A DNA stretch of 64,000 nt, from assembly GCA_902168205.1 (NCBI GenBank), contig CABHOK010000014.1:62001-126000 (forward strand), written 5' to 3'. This document shows positions 18,126 to 28,082 of this stretch, in pieces (position 1 is the first letter of the stretch; each line of letters starts with the position of its first letter). Made by a program: the position numbers and the translations under genes. The notes under the pieces were generated by a model. The model made no database searches and was not told the origin of the DNA. It was given only the letters and a program-made list of their open reading frames with translations. This DNA is from an uncultured Chitinophaga sp. (GTDB taxonomy: Bacteria > Bacteroidota > Bacteroidia > Cytophagales > Cyclobacteriaceae).

Positions 18126-19517
18126 CTATATATGGATCACTTCACCATAAGCAGCAGCAGCAGCTTCCATAATGGCTTCACTCATGGTAGGGTGCGGGTG
18201 AACAGATTTGATGATCTCGTGACCTGTTGTTTCCAGCTTGCGCGCAGCAACAACTTCAGCGATCATTTCCGTCACGTTGGCACCAATGAGGTGAGCACCT
18301 AACCACTCGCCATATTTAGCATCGAAAATTACTTTCACAAAACCATCCGTTGCTCCGGCTGCTTTCGCTTTACCAGAAGCGCTGAACGGGAACTTACCAA
18401 CTTTGATTTCGTATCCGGCTTTCTTCGCACCTTCTTCGGTATAGCCAACAGAAGCAATTTCAGGAGAGCAGTAGGTACAGCCCGGTATATTGTTATAGTT
18501 AAGAGGCTCCGGATTTTGGCCGGCAATTTTCTCAACACAAATTATACCTTCCGCCGATGCTACGTGAGCAAGCGCTTGTCCTTTTACGATATCACCAATA
18601 GCATATACATTCGGAACGCTTGTCTTATAGAAATCATCTACAATTACTTTTCCTTTATCAGTCTTTACACCAACTTCTTCGAGACCTATACCTTCCAGGT
18701 TTGTGGCAACACCTACAGCGGAAAGAACTACATCGGCTTCAAGTTTGATCTCGCCATCCGGAGTCTTCACCGTAGCCACACATCCTTTACCAGATGTATC
18801 TACTTTCGTTACTTCCGAGTTAACATAGATCTTCATACCGTTCTTCTTGAAGATTTTATCAAGTGTTTTTGATACTTCTTCATCTTCTACGGGTACAATA
18901 CGTGGCAAGAACTCAACGATGGTAACTTCTGTACCGAGTGTGCTATAGAAGTAAGCGAACTCAACACCAATAGCACCTGAACCTACTACGAGTAATTTTT
19001 TAGGTTGCTCTTTCAGTATCATTGCTTCACGATAGCCGATGATCTTCTTGCCATCGATCTTCATACTTGGCAATTCGCGTGAGCGTCCGCCCGTTGCCAG
19101 TATAGTATGTTTAGCCTCATAATCTGTTTTTTTACCGGCAGCATCCGTTACTTCTACCTTGCCACCTTTTTTCAGTTTACCGAAGCCTTCGATCAGGTCT
19201 ATCTTATTCTTTTTGAAAAGAAACTGAACGCCTTTGCTATTGCTGGCCGCTACATCACGGCTACGTTTTACGATACCATCAAAATCTGCTTTGAAGTCTT
19301 TTACATCTACGCCATAATCTTTTGCATGCTTGATATATTCAAAGACATTGGCACTTTTTAATAGTGCTTTGGTTGGGATACAGCCCCAGTTCAAACAGAT
19401 ACCTCCAATTTCAGCTTTTTCTACCACACCCACTTTCATTCCCAGCTGAGATGCCCGAATGGCAGCTACATATCCGCCAGGACCACTTCCGATTACGATC
19501 AGATCATATTTTGACAT
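18126..19517 (-). CDS. lpdA: Dihydrolipoyl dehydrogenase
   Basis: 463 residues from MSKYD. FAD motif DLIVIGSGPGGYVAA at 5-19, redox disulphide CLNWGC with Cys41 and Cys46, a NAD domain with VVGSGAIGVEFAYF, a second FAD segment YAIGDIVKG and the C-terminal active-site HPHPTMSEA. It reoxidises the lipoyl groups of pyruvate, 2-oxoglutarate or glycine-cleavage complexes, making NADH. No E1 or E2 gene is nearby, as is common in Bacteroidota. An in-frame ATG at 19544 would lie inside the promoter box at 19542-19549, so the start at 19517 is chosen. Confidence 0.96.
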   Translation of the reverse strand: MSKYDLIVIGSGPGGYVAAIRASQLGMKVGVVEKAEIGGICLNWGCIPTKALLKSANVFEYIKHAKDYGVDVKDFKADFDGIVKRSRDVAASNSKGVQFLFKKNKIDLIEGFGKLKKGGKVEVTDAAGKKTDYEAKHTILATGGRSRELPSMKIDGKKIIGYREAMILKEQPKKLLVVGSGAIGVEFAYFYSTLGTEVTIVEFLPRIVPVEDEEVSKTLDKIFKKNGMKIYVNSEVTKVDTSGKGCVATVKTPDGEIKLEADVVLSAVGVATNLEGIGLEEVGVKTDKGKVIVDDFYKTSVPNVYAIGDIVKGQALAHVASAEGIICVEKIAGQNPEPLNYNNIPGCTYCSPEIASVGYTEEGAKKAGYEIKVGKFPFSASGKAKAAGATDGFVKVIFDAKYGEWLGAHLIGANVTEMIAEVVAARKLETTGHEIIKSVHPHPTMSEAIMEAAAAAYGEVIHI

Positions 19518-19541
19518 AGCATAGTATTTAAAATTCGCTGC

Positions 19542-19549
19542 CAAAGATA
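19542..19549 (-). promoter_or_regulatory. Candidate -7 promoter box for lpdA
   Basis: Minus-strand TATCTTTG matches TAnnTTTG 25 bases upstream of the chosen lpdA start, and its position excludes the upstream ATG. Confidence 0.5.
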
Positions 19550-19591
19550 ATGGCTGACGCTACATTTACATACAGTTTAAAAAAGGATTGC

Positions 19592-19599
19592 TATTTTTG
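19592..19599 (+). promoter_or_regulatory. Candidate -7 promoter box for fabG
   Basis: TATTTTTG fits TAnnTTTG 57 bases before fabG, back to back with the lpdA promoter box. The -33 element is not clear. Confidence 0.35.
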
Positions 19600-19655
19600 A
19601 CCGCTTAACGGACCGGGCTGTAGGCCCTGGAACCTTAAACCTTGAATTTTTAAAC

Positions 19656-20402
19656 ATGAAACTTTTACAGGGAAAAACCGCCCTCGTTACCGGGGCTTCG
19701 AAAGGTATCGGAAGATCAATCGCTCTCAAATATGCCGAACAAGGTGCTAATGTTGCCTTTACATATTTATCCAGCGTTGAACAAGGACAAGCTCTGGAGG
19801 CTGAACTTGCTGCAAAAGGTATAAAAGCAAAAGGTTACAGGTCTGACGCTTCAGATTATGCGCAGGCTGAAAAACTTGTAAACGATGTTATTGCAGATTT
19901 TGGCTCGCTGGATATACTGGTAAACAATGCCGGTATTACGCAGGACACTTTATTGCTCCGCATGACGGAAGAAATGTGGGACAAGGTTATCAACGTTAAC
20001 CTGAAATCGTGCTTCAACACGGTGAAGGCTGCTACCAAGCAAATGATGAAACAAAAGAGCGGCTCTATTATTAATATGACTTCGGTTGTAGGTATAAAAG
20101 GTAATGCAGGCCAGGCCAATTATGCTGCATCGAAAGCCGGTATCATTGGCTTTACCAAATCTGTTGCGCTGGAATTAGGTTCACGCGGAATCCGTTCCAA
20201 TGCTATAGCTCCAGGCTTCATTGAAACCGAAATGACTGCTGTACTCGATCCTAAAACAGTTCAATCGTGGCGTGATGCTATACCGCTGAAACGCGGTGGC
20301 AGACCTGAAGATGTAGCTGATGCATGTGTGTTCCTGGGGTCCGATATGTCGACCTATATTTCAGGACAGGTGTTGCAGGTTGATGGGGGCATGCTCACTT
20401 AA
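19656..20402 (+). CDS. fabG: 3-oxoacyl-[acyl-carrier-protein] reductase
   Basis: 248 residues, the normal length of a classical short-chain dehydrogenase. NADP-binding TGASKGIG at 12-19, NNAG at 90-93, catalytic Ser143, Tyr156 and Lys160 (YAASK), and a C-terminal SGQVLQVDGGM. It reduces 3-oxoacyl-ACP in the elongation cycle of fatty acid synthesis. It stands alone rather than with fabD or acpP, so a paralogue with another substrate is possible, but every FabG mark is present. Divergent from lpdA. Confidence 0.9.
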   Translation: MKLLQGKTALVTGASKGIGRSIALKYAEQGANVAFTYLSSVEQGQALEAELAAKGIKAKGYRSDASDYAQAEKLVNDVIADFGSLDILVNNAGITQDTLLLRMTEEMWDKVINVNLKSCFNTVKAATKQMMKQKSGSIINMTSVVGIKGNAGQANYAASKAGIIGFTKSVALELGSRGIRSNAIAPGFIETEMTAVLDPKTVQSWRDAIPLKRGGRPEDVADACVFLGSDMSTYISGQVLQVDGGMLT

Positions 20403-20455
20403 AGAGCTGTTAGTTACTATTTGTTAGAGGTGTGAGGCATGAGTGGGAATGTGAA

Positions 20456-20480
20456 GAGCACTGCATATTTAGCAGTGCTC
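20456..20480. repeat. Perfect hairpin downstream of fabG
   Basis: GAGCACTGC and GCAGTGCTC form a 9-bp stem with a 7-base loop. There is no T tract, so it may protect the mRNA 3' end or act with the terminator 30 bases further on. Confidence 0.5.
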
Positions 20481-20511
20481 ATAAATTGAGTGATAGCAAG
20501 TAAAATTGAAA

Positions 20512-20558
20512 TAGGTATATAGTTCTGAAACTTTTAGAATTATATACCTATATTTTTT
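20512..20558. terminator. AT-rich terminator hairpin between fabG and the subunit-3 gene
   Basis: TAGGTATATA (20512-20521) pairs with TATATACCTA (20541-20550), continued inwards by TTCT/AGAA, and is followed by TATTTTTT. It lies between convergent genes. Confidence 0.7.
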
Positions 20559-20665
20559 GATAAGTACGGAATGTTTTTCAGCAGTAATCTTTTCCTATAC
20601 CGGCTCCCTCCCGCAGTTAGCAACCAGCAACTTGTCTCTCCTCTCAGAGCTCGCAGCCTTTCCTT

Positions 20666-21268
20666 CTACGTTGCCCACGCTTTGCCAACTTCGGCTAGCG
20701 GCACGCAGCCTTTGTATGGTCCCGGTACCTGGTTGTATTGCAGTACCTGTGTTGCTCCGGCCTGACTGGTGAAGAACCCTAATAGTGTTAGTTCTTTCAT
20801 CTCTAGTATAAATGGTTTTCCGCCATCACTTCCGGCTCTCCACCATCCAACAGAACCACCTCCGGATGACTTCGAAAGTGCATCTTCATGATGTTTTTTT
20901 ACCAGCGCTATTTTTTCGTCAGTGCTGCATGTAGCAAAAGGTTCTCCGTATGTCTTCTTCGCTTCTTCATCAAAATCTGTAAGACCTTTTGTAAACCTGT
21001 CTTTATCAGCCTGCGGATAAACCTCTTTTAATATACCATCTATAAAAGCAGGCACCCCAGCATCTTTGGCACCGGGTGTATCCGTTTTAGGTACGAGCAC
21101 TTCAGCAAGTTCGGCAATGAGCAATGCCTGCTCGGGTGTGAAGAACTGGGGTGTATAATTTAATTCAGGAGCGGCCTTGCAACCATTCAGCATGCCGATC
21201 AATGCAGGTCCGGTTACGGCATAGCCCAGTGCAAGGGCTGTACGTTGTAATGCTTCACGTCTGTTCAT
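20666..21268 (-). CDS. Gluconate 2-dehydrogenase subunit 3 family protein
   Basis: 200 residues from MNRREAL. The N-terminus has a paired-Arg Tat-like signal (NRREALQRTALALGY) and a lipobox-like LNGC at about 27-30. The body carries FFTPEQALLIAELAEVLVPKTDTPGAKDAGVPAFID, the hallmark of the small subunit of membrane sugar dehydrogenases. It follows the GMC gene at 47 bp on the same strand. In known systems this subunit is needed for export and stability of the flavoprotein. A frame extension to 21472 overlaps the GMC gene and is not family-like. Confidence 0.88.
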   Translation of the reverse strand: MNRREALQRTALALGYAVTGPALIGMLNGCKAAPELNYTPQFFTPEQALLIAELAEVLVPKTDTPGAKDAGVPAFIDGILKEVYPQADKDRFTKGLTDFDEEAKKTYGEPFATCSTDEKIALVKKHHEDALSKSSGGGSVGWWRAGSDGGKPFILEMKELTLLGFFTSQAGATQVLQYNQVPGPYKGCVPLAEVGKAWAT

Positions 21269-21315
21269 AGCATTTATATTTTTGTTGATACCGATAATCA
21301 GTATATATAGTCTTG

Positions 21316-23025
21316 TTATTTCAGATTTCCTTTCTTCAATTCGCTCACAGCATAGTCTGCTGCGCGAGCTGTTAGCGCCATATAGGTTAGCGATGGATTC
21401 TGGCAAGCAGAAGATGTCATACAGGCACCATCTGTTACAAACACATTGGGCGCATCGTGCACCTGGTTCCATTTGTTTAGTACCGATGTCTTCTGATCTT
21501 TACCCATACGTGCCGTGCCCATTTCATGAATACCGAGTCCCATGTTATCGGCTACATCATACGTTCTTACGTTTTTGAAACCAGCACCTTCCAGCATCTC
21601 AGCGGCTGACTCTTTCATGTCTTTGCGCATTGCTTTTTCGTTCTCCTTCCACTCGGCATCGATGTTGAGTGTCGGTAAACCATATATATCTTTCTTATCG
21701 GCGTTGATTGTTACTTTGTTTTCATAGTATGGCAGACACTCGCCAAAACCGGTTATACCAATCTTCCACGGCCCCGGATTCTCTAACGACTTCTTCAGAT
21801 CTGCTCCAAACGACATCTCCGCAACACCACGTGCCCAACTCTCACGACTTGCACCACCCTGATATCCGAAACCACGTATATAGTCTGTACGTTTATCGTT
21901 GCCTATATTCCGGAAGCGTGGTATATATATACCGTTTGGTCTGCGACCGATATAGTATTTATCTTCAAAGCCCTCTACGTCTGCCTCGGCACCGGTACGG
22001 TATTGATGATCCATTAAGTAATGACCAAGATGACCACTGTTATTACCGAGCCCTTGCGGATGACTGCTTGAAATCGAGTTTAACAGAACAAATGTACTCC
22101 CCAATGCAGATGCGTTCAGGAATATAACTTTCGCAAAAAACTCAATCTCTTCTTTTGTATTGGCATCCAGCACGCGAACACCTATAGCCTTGCGCTTTTG
22201 TTCGTCATAAATTACTGAATGAACAATAGAGTGTGGACGCAACGTCATGTTACCTGTTTTCATGGCAGCCGGCAACGTAGAAGCATTGCTGCTAAAGTAT
22301 GCACCATACGGACAACCGCGATCGCACATGTTACGCGACTGGCAAACACCGCGTGAAGGATCGTGCGGAAGCGGAGCCGTTAAATGTGCTACGCGACCTA
22401 TCGTAAGTTTCCTTCCGAATTTCTCGGATAGTTTATCGCGAAATACTTCTTCAACACAATTCAACTCCATAGGCGGAAGAAATTTACCATCGGGCAAATG
22501 CGGTATACCTTCTGCCTGACCGCTTACACCTATATATGACTCTACATAGTCGTACCACGGAGCAAGATCTTTATAGCGTATAGGCCAATCTATACCAACA
22601 CCATCTTTTGCATTGGATTCAAAATCAAGATCCGACAACCGGTATGTTTGTTTACCCCACATAAGAGAACGTCCACCGGCATGATAGCCACGAATCCAGT
22701 CGAACGGTTTTACTTCTGTATATGGATTTTCAAGATCATTTACCCACCAATGTTTATTGGCTTGGTTTACCCAGTACGTGCGAGATTGAACCGGGTAAAA
22801 TTTTAATTCTTCTTCGGTAAGTTTATTACCGTGCGGTAACTGCCATGGGTCTTTCGTCATGGTAGGGTAATCAACCTGGTGCTTTACATCCCGGCCCCGT
22901 TCCAGTACAAGCGTTTTTAGTCCTTTCTCTGTCAGCTCTTTTGCCGCCCATCCCCCGCTTATACCCGTACCTACAACAATAGCATCATAGGTATTTTGTT
23001 TTTGCGCTTCAATATTTAGGTTCAT
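21316..23025 (-). CDS. GMC-family flavoprotein oxidoreductase (sugar dehydrogenase large subunit)
   Basis: 569 residues. FAD-binding YDAIVVGTGISGGWAA at about 13-28, ERGRDV after the second strand, GGRSLMWGKQTYRL (substrate/FAD), a cysteine cluster CQSRNMCDRGCPYGA near 230 and the C-terminal NVFVTDGACMTSSACQNPSLTYMALTAR (first part shown is the family end motif). Together with the subunit-3 gene it resembles gluconate 2-dehydrogenase and the glycoside 3-dehydrogenases that oxidise sugars at C3 in the periplasm. A cytochrome c subunit is not encoded next to it, so the electron acceptor is unknown. Confidence 0.9.
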   Translation of the reverse strand: MNLNIEAQKQNTYDAIVVGTGISGGWAAKELTEKGLKTLVLERGRDVKHQVDYPTMTKDPWQLPHGNKLTEEELKFYPVQSRTYWVNQANKHWWVNDLENPYTEVKPFDWIRGYHAGGRSLMWGKQTYRLSDLDFESNAKDGVGIDWPIRYKDLAPWYDYVESYIGVSGQAEGIPHLPDGKFLPPMELNCVEEVFRDKLSEKFGRKLTIGRVAHLTAPLPHDPSRGVCQSRNMCDRGCPYGAYFSSNASTLPAAMKTGNMTLRPHSIVHSVIYDEQKRKAIGVRVLDANTKEEIEFFAKVIFLNASALGSTFVLLNSISSSHPQGLGNNSGHLGHYLMDHQYRTGAEADVEGFEDKYYIGRRPNGIYIPRFRNIGNDKRTDYIRGFGYQGGASRESWARGVAEMSFGADLKKSLENPGPWKIGITGFGECLPYYENKVTINADKKDIYGLPTLNIDAEWKENEKAMRKDMKESAAEMLEGAGFKNVRTYDVADNMGLGIHEMGTARMGKDQKTSVLNKWNQVHDAPNVFVTDGACMTSSACQNPSLTYMALTARAADYAVSELKKGNLK

Positions 23026-23317
23026 GTCTGGTAGGTTTGAACGATTAATTAACGACTTAATATCGTGAATGAAAAATTTAAACTGCTTTTTATGAGCAAC
23101 AGCATTTTATAACCAGATTCGTGTAATTTTAATCAGTATCAGGTTTATTTATCAGAAGATTTCATCCTTCTGAAACGCATTAGAAAATAACGCTGCGATC
23201 GTGTAGTTAGTACGTTACAGCGATTTACCCTACACAGACTCGAATAAAAGCTGGAAACAAACAGAATATAACTATATATTTATTGAATGCTAGCAAGATG
23301 CGTGAGCATGTTATACT

Positions 23318-25078
23318 ATGAAACAGACAGGGGCTGAAGAAAATAAAGTTGAAGAAGCAAAGACATTATTGAAGCAGGCTTTTGATTGCAGAAGTTATGA
23401 TCTGCAAAAAAGTATAGCACTGGCGCAACGTGTCATCACGATAAGTGAACAGATTGAAGATGCTGAACTTTCTGCGCTGGCAAAAAATCAGCTGGCACTA
23501 TACCTCATGATCCGGGGCGACTACAATAAAGTATTAAGCCTTGCTGAAGATGCCCTGAAGTTTTTTGACAATAACCAGGACATGAAAGGTATAGCAGATG
23601 CAAAATATGCTATAGCCGGAGTTCATTATAAAACTGATAATTTTCATTTAGGATTAGTATACCTGCTCGATTGTCTTTTCATCTATCGCAACCTGGGCGA
23701 TCACTATAACGAAGCGCGCGTACTAAAATCACTCGGCACTATATATGAATACCTGGACGACCAGGAGAATGCTATCAGTTCATATTTAAGTTCCGTTGCT
23801 GCCGGGCGCCTTACCAACGATCCCAACCTCGAGTCAAATGCTTACAATCCGCTTTCCGGTATATATCTGAAACGCGGACTTATTGATCTTGCATTGGCTA
23901 CGGTCGAAAAAAGTATTACGCTAAAAAAACAAACCAACGATATACGCGGACTTGGTTTTTCACTCTACGGTCGCGGCAAAGTATATATCAAACTCAAACG
24001 CTTTGATGAAGCGCTGGAAGACCTGAATCAATCACTCAAGATACACCTGGAAGCAAGCGATCAATTGGGTATTGCCATGACGCACAACAAACTCGGTGTA
24101 CTCTATTATGAGCTTGGTAAAAATGACAAAGCCTGCGAGCACCTGGAGCTGGCACAACAGGTGGCCAACCAGTATAACATCCGGTTTGTACGCTATAAAT
24201 CGCTGTATAATCTTCACCTGGTAGCGCGCAGTGAAGGTAAGTTATACGAAGCGATTCGTTACCTGGATGAGTATATCGTGATCAAGGAATCGCTTGTCGT
24301 GTCTCATACTTATAACGCTGTAAAAAGTTATGAAGCCATCGCGAAAGTAAAATTTCTGGAAATGGAGGCCGAGATACAGCGCAGCAAAACAGAGATCATT
24401 GAAAAGAAAAATGCCGAACTCGACTCATTCTTTTATCGTGTCTCACACGATCTGAAAGGCCCTATATCTTCGCTGCTCGGCTTGAATAACCTGATGAAGC
24501 TTGAGATCAAAGACGAGCACATCCTAAAGTATATTGATATGTATCAGTCACAGATTGTGCGCATTGATAATATCGTGCTTGATCTCATCAACATTACACG
24601 CATGAACCACATGGAGGTTAAGCGCACAAAGATAGATTTTGAGACACTGCTGAATGACTGCATCTCTACCTATCACTTCCTGGAAAACTTTAAGCACATA
24701 CGGTTTACCATTGAAGTTGAAGCCGGTCTTGAATTTTACTCCGAGTGGGCGATTGTCAATACTATTCTGCAGAATCTTATCGAGAATGCCATCAAGTATT
24801 CTATGCCGGAGAAAGAGCCTACCGTGCGCATTGCAGTTTCGCGCGATGATAATTTTCTGATCATTATTGTAGAAGATAATGGTATAGGTATAGATCCGCG
24901 ATTGCAGTCAAAAGTTTTTAATATGTTCTTCCGTGCAAACGATCATGTAGAAGGTACAGGGCTCGGGCTCTATATTTTGAAACGTGCCGTGGAGCGTTTG
25001 CATGGCGAAGTGTCTGTTAAAAGTGAAGTGTATCAAGGTACAGCGTTCACGGTAAAATTGCCATTTCAGAAGCCCTGA
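23318..25078 (+). CDS. Cytosolic TPR-sensor histidine kinase
   Basis: 586 residues. Residues from about 5 to 320 are six or seven TPR-like repeats (for example ARVLKSLGTIYEYLDDQENAISSY, MTHNKLGVLYYELGKNDKAC). A coiled coil near 345-370 leads to the HisKA box SFFYRVSHDLKGP with His377, and the ATPase domain has NLIENAIKYS (N box), VEDNGIGID (G1) and GTGLGLYILK (G2). No signal peptide or membrane span is visible, unlike many TPR kinases of Cytophagales, so it probably senses an internal cue or protein partner. No response regulator is adjacent. Its 3' end lies just before the met operon promoter. Confidence 0.92.
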   Translation: MKQTGAEENKVEEAKTLLKQAFDCRSYDLQKSIALAQRVITISEQIEDAELSALAKNQLALYLMIRGDYNKVLSLAEDALKFFDNNQDMKGIADAKYAIAGVHYKTDNFHLGLVYLLDCLFIYRNLGDHYNEARVLKSLGTIYEYLDDQENAISSYLSSVAAGRLTNDPNLESNAYNPLSGIYLKRGLIDLALATVEKSITLKKQTNDIRGLGFSLYGRGKVYIKLKRFDEALEDLNQSLKIHLEASDQLGIAMTHNKLGVLYYELGKNDKACEHLELAQQVANQYNIRFVRYKSLYNLHLVARSEGKLYEAIRYLDEYIVIKESLVVSHTYNAVKSYEAIAKVKFLEMEAEIQRSKTEIIEKKNAELDSFFYRVSHDLKGPISSLLGLNNLMKLEIKDEHILKYIDMYQSQIVRIDNIVLDLINITRMNHMEVKRTKIDFETLLNDCISTYHFLENFKHIRFTIEVEAGLEFYSEWAIVNTILQNLIENAIKYSMPEKEPTVRIAVSRDDNFLIIIVEDNGIGIDPRLQSKVFNMFFRANDHVEGTGLGLYILKRAVERLHGEVSVKSEVYQGTAFTVKLPFQKP

Positions 25079-25144
25079 CCGAATTTTCATCTGAATTACT
25101 AACAGTTGTACGCGAATCGCAGTAAAAAATTTTTCCTGCAAGAC

Positions 25145-25175
25145 TTGGAAACAACTTTCGCAGACTCTACGTTTG
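25145..25175 (+). promoter_or_regulatory. Promoter of the met operon
   Basis: TTG at 25145-25147 and TACGTTTG at 25168-25175 fit the Bacteroidetes -33 TTG and -7 TAnnTTTG elements with a 20-bp spacing. Transcription would begin about 25182, shortly before the riboswitch. Confidence 0.65.
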
Positions 25176-25208
25176 TGGTATCAAAGTCGAATAAGCACTC
25201 TTGCTTGA

Positions 25209-25333
25209 TCGATTTATAAAGAAGCGCGGAGAGACAGGCTCTAAGAAGCGCTAGCAACCACTCCCGATAATAAGGAAAAGGTGCTAAATCCTGACTCCGG
25301 TTTGGATGGTCCATGCCGGGAAATATAAACCGA
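25209..25333 (+). promoter_or_regulatory. SAM-I (S-box) riboswitch upstream of the met operon
   Basis: The conserved segments are all present: GGAGAGACAGGCTCT (25228-25242), GAAGCGCTAGCAACC (25245-25259) and AAGGTGCTAAATCCTG (25278-25293). Helices seen: P1 TTTATA/TATAAA (25213-25218 with 25324-25329, extendable past one mismatch to TCG/CGA), P2 AGCGC/GCGCT plus AGAG/CTCT, P3 ACC/GGT with TCC/GGA, P4 TCCGG/CCGGG with inner GGA/TCC. The P2 loop CAGG (25235-25238) is complementary to CCTG (25290-25293), the S-box pseudoknot. It binds S-adenosylmethionine in known members. P1 borders the start codon of the leader ORF at 25333 instead of a terminator, which points to control of translation. Confidence 0.9.
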
Positions 25334-25473
25334 TGAAAATGAAAAGCATCATTAACACCATCATTTCCGGGTCAGGCTTGCATAGCCTCCGTGCTTATCT
25401 TTCCGAAATTATTCATGCTATTAACAACTGCATGTGCAACGCATGTTGTTGTTGCGCGTACTGTTGCTGCTAA
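25333..25473 (+). CDS. 46-residue Cys-rich leader peptide of the met operon
   Basis: ATG 25333 (a second in-frame ATG is at 25339) to TAA 25471. The product begins MKMKSIINTIISGSG and ends NCMCNACCCCAYCCC: nine of the last 14 residues are Cys, encoded by a mix of TGT and TGC. Such runs just before a biosynthesis operon are typical of regulatory leader peptides, where ribosome speed at the codons reports the charging of the tRNA. The start lies against the SAM riboswitch P1 helix. The last Cys codons pair with CAGCAACAG just after the stop. It could instead be a metal-binding or modified peptide, but the position favours a leader. I do not recognise a described family. Confidence 0.75.
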   Translation: MKMKSIINTIISGSGLHSLRAYLSEIIHAINNCMCNACCCCAYCCC

Positions 25474-25550
25474 TCTATAGCGCACCGCTTTCAGCAACAG
25501 ACGAGTCTCACGATCTGCCATACGTGACAGGCATGATTACGGCTACGTAT
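25461..25550 (+). promoter_or_regulatory. Candidate attenuator structures after the Cys codons
   Basis: CTGTTGCTG, made of the last Cys codons (25461-25469), is perfectly complementary to CAGCAACAG (25492-25500). Further on, TCACG/CGTGA (25508-25512 with 25523-25527) and ATACGT/ACGTAT (25520-25525 with 25545-25550) share bases and exclude each other. No GC-rich stem with a T run was found, so a classic terminator is absent. Confidence 0.45.
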
Positions 25551-25604
25551 ACTTCTCTATAGCAAAAATCCTCTTTCAGAAATTTTAGTCATTCACCCGA
25601 ATAA

Positions 25605-26939
<1,335 letters not shown>

Positions 26940-26979
26940 TTAAAGTATAAATCCTAGTTAAAGTTAAGTATAAATGCAT

Positions 26980-27016
26980 CCGTTCCCTCTCCCCGCCATA
27001 GGGAGAGGTGAAACGG
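26980..27016 (+). repeat. Hairpin between metY and metX
   Basis: CCTCTCCC (26986-26993) pairs with GGGAGAGG (27001-27008), with an outer CCGTT/AACGG. No T run follows, so it may be a processing or stability element within the operon. Confidence 0.55.
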
Positions 27017-27035
27017 GTGAAGCACTACCACCACC

Positions 27036-28082
27036 ATGGAAAAACACGATCACACCTTTCACTACAATCATCCGTTCGATCTTGAGTCGGGATCAACTTT
27101 ACCCGGCTTCCAGTTGAAATATACTACCCTTGGAAAACTCAACCACGAACGCTCTAACATTGTGTGGGTATGCCACGCATTGACGGGCAGTTCTGACTTT
27201 ACCGATTGGTGGGGCGATCTGTTTCGTGAAGGAAGTGCTTTCGATCCGAAAGATCATTTTATTATTTGCGCCAATATACTAGGTGGATGCTACGGCTCTA
27301 CCGGCCCGCTGTCAATCAATCCGGATAACGGTAAACCTTTTTATCACACATTTCCATTGTTAACGAATCGCGATGTAGTGCGCGCGTTCGATCTGTTGAG
27401 ACAGGAACTCAAAATTGAAAAGATACATACCCTGCTGGGTGGTTCACTCGGAGGGCAACAGGTTGTAGAATGGGCCGTGCAGCAACCGGATGTATTCGAT
27501 CATATAATTCCCATGGCATGCAATGCATTTCATTCACCATGGGGTATAGCCTTTAATGAAGCACAGCGGTTAGCCATTGAAGCTGACCCTACGTGGAAAG
27601 AAAGTGATGTGCGTGCCGGTTCGGAAGGACTGAAAGCTGCACGTGCTATAGGCATGATATCATACCGGTATTATGAAACATTCAATCAGACACAGGTTGA
27701 AAAAGGTAACGAGAAGCTGGATGAGTTTCGTGCTGCTACCTACCAGCGTTACCAGGGACAAAAGTTAGTGAATCGCTTCAACGCATTTACATACTGGACT
27801 CTTTCCAAGATTATGGACAGCCATAACGTGGGAAGAAATCGTACTGGTGTAAAAGAAGCCCTGCACACTATAAAAGCAAAAACATTAGTAATCGCCATAG
27901 ATACAGATATACTCTTCCCGGTGAGTGAACAGAAATTCCTGGCAGAGAATATACCGCATGCACAGTATGCCGAGCTGGTATCGCTGTATGGTCATGACGG
28001 ATTTTTAGTAGAGTTCGAACAATTGGACACCATCATAAAGCAGTTCTATCAACAGAAAACATTAAGTCAGGTATTATCATGA
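27036..28082 (+). CDS. metX: Homoserine O-acetyltransferase
   Basis: 348 residues, alpha/beta-hydrolase fold. The nucleophile is Ser137 in LGGSLGGQQVVEW; the acid DTDILFP and His in YGHDGFLVEF complete the triad near the C-terminus, and NILGGCYGSTGPLS is the MetX family motif near 80-93. It acetylates homoserine with acetyl-CoA, giving the substrate of MetY. The stop overlaps the start of hom by four bases (ATGA), so the last two genes are likely translationally coupled. A few MetX-like enzymes act on serine, but the operon argues for homoserine. Confidence 0.95.
   Translation: MEKHDHTFHYNHPFDLESGSTLPGFQLKYTTLGKLNHERSNIVWVCHALTGSSDFTDWWGDLFREGSAFDPKDHFIICANILGGCYGSTGPLSINPDNGKPFYHTFPLLTNRDVVRAFDLLRQELKIEKIHTLLGGSLGGQQVVEWAVQQPDVFDHIIPMACNAFHSPWGIAFNEAQRLAIEADPTWKESDVRAGSEGLKAARAIGMISYRYYETFNQTQVEKGNEKLDEFRAATYQRYQGQKLVNRFNAFTYWTLSKIMDSHNVGRNRTGVKEALHTIKAKTLVIAIDTDILFPVSEQKFLAENIPHAQYAELVSLYGHDGFLVEFEQLDTIIKQFYQQKTLSQVLS

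Noticed and set aside
20666-21472. Longer start of the subunit-3 protein (268 residues)
   Set aside because: The extension is Cys-rich, overlaps the GMC gene and precedes an internal Tat/lipoprotein-like signal that should be N-terminal.
21708-22127. 139-codon plus-strand frame inside the GMC gene
   Set aside because: Antisense shadow of a well-conserved flavoprotein region.
25099-25314. 71-codon minus-strand frame across the met leader
   Set aside because: It is the complement of the riboswitch; the S-box conserved segments explain the sequence better.
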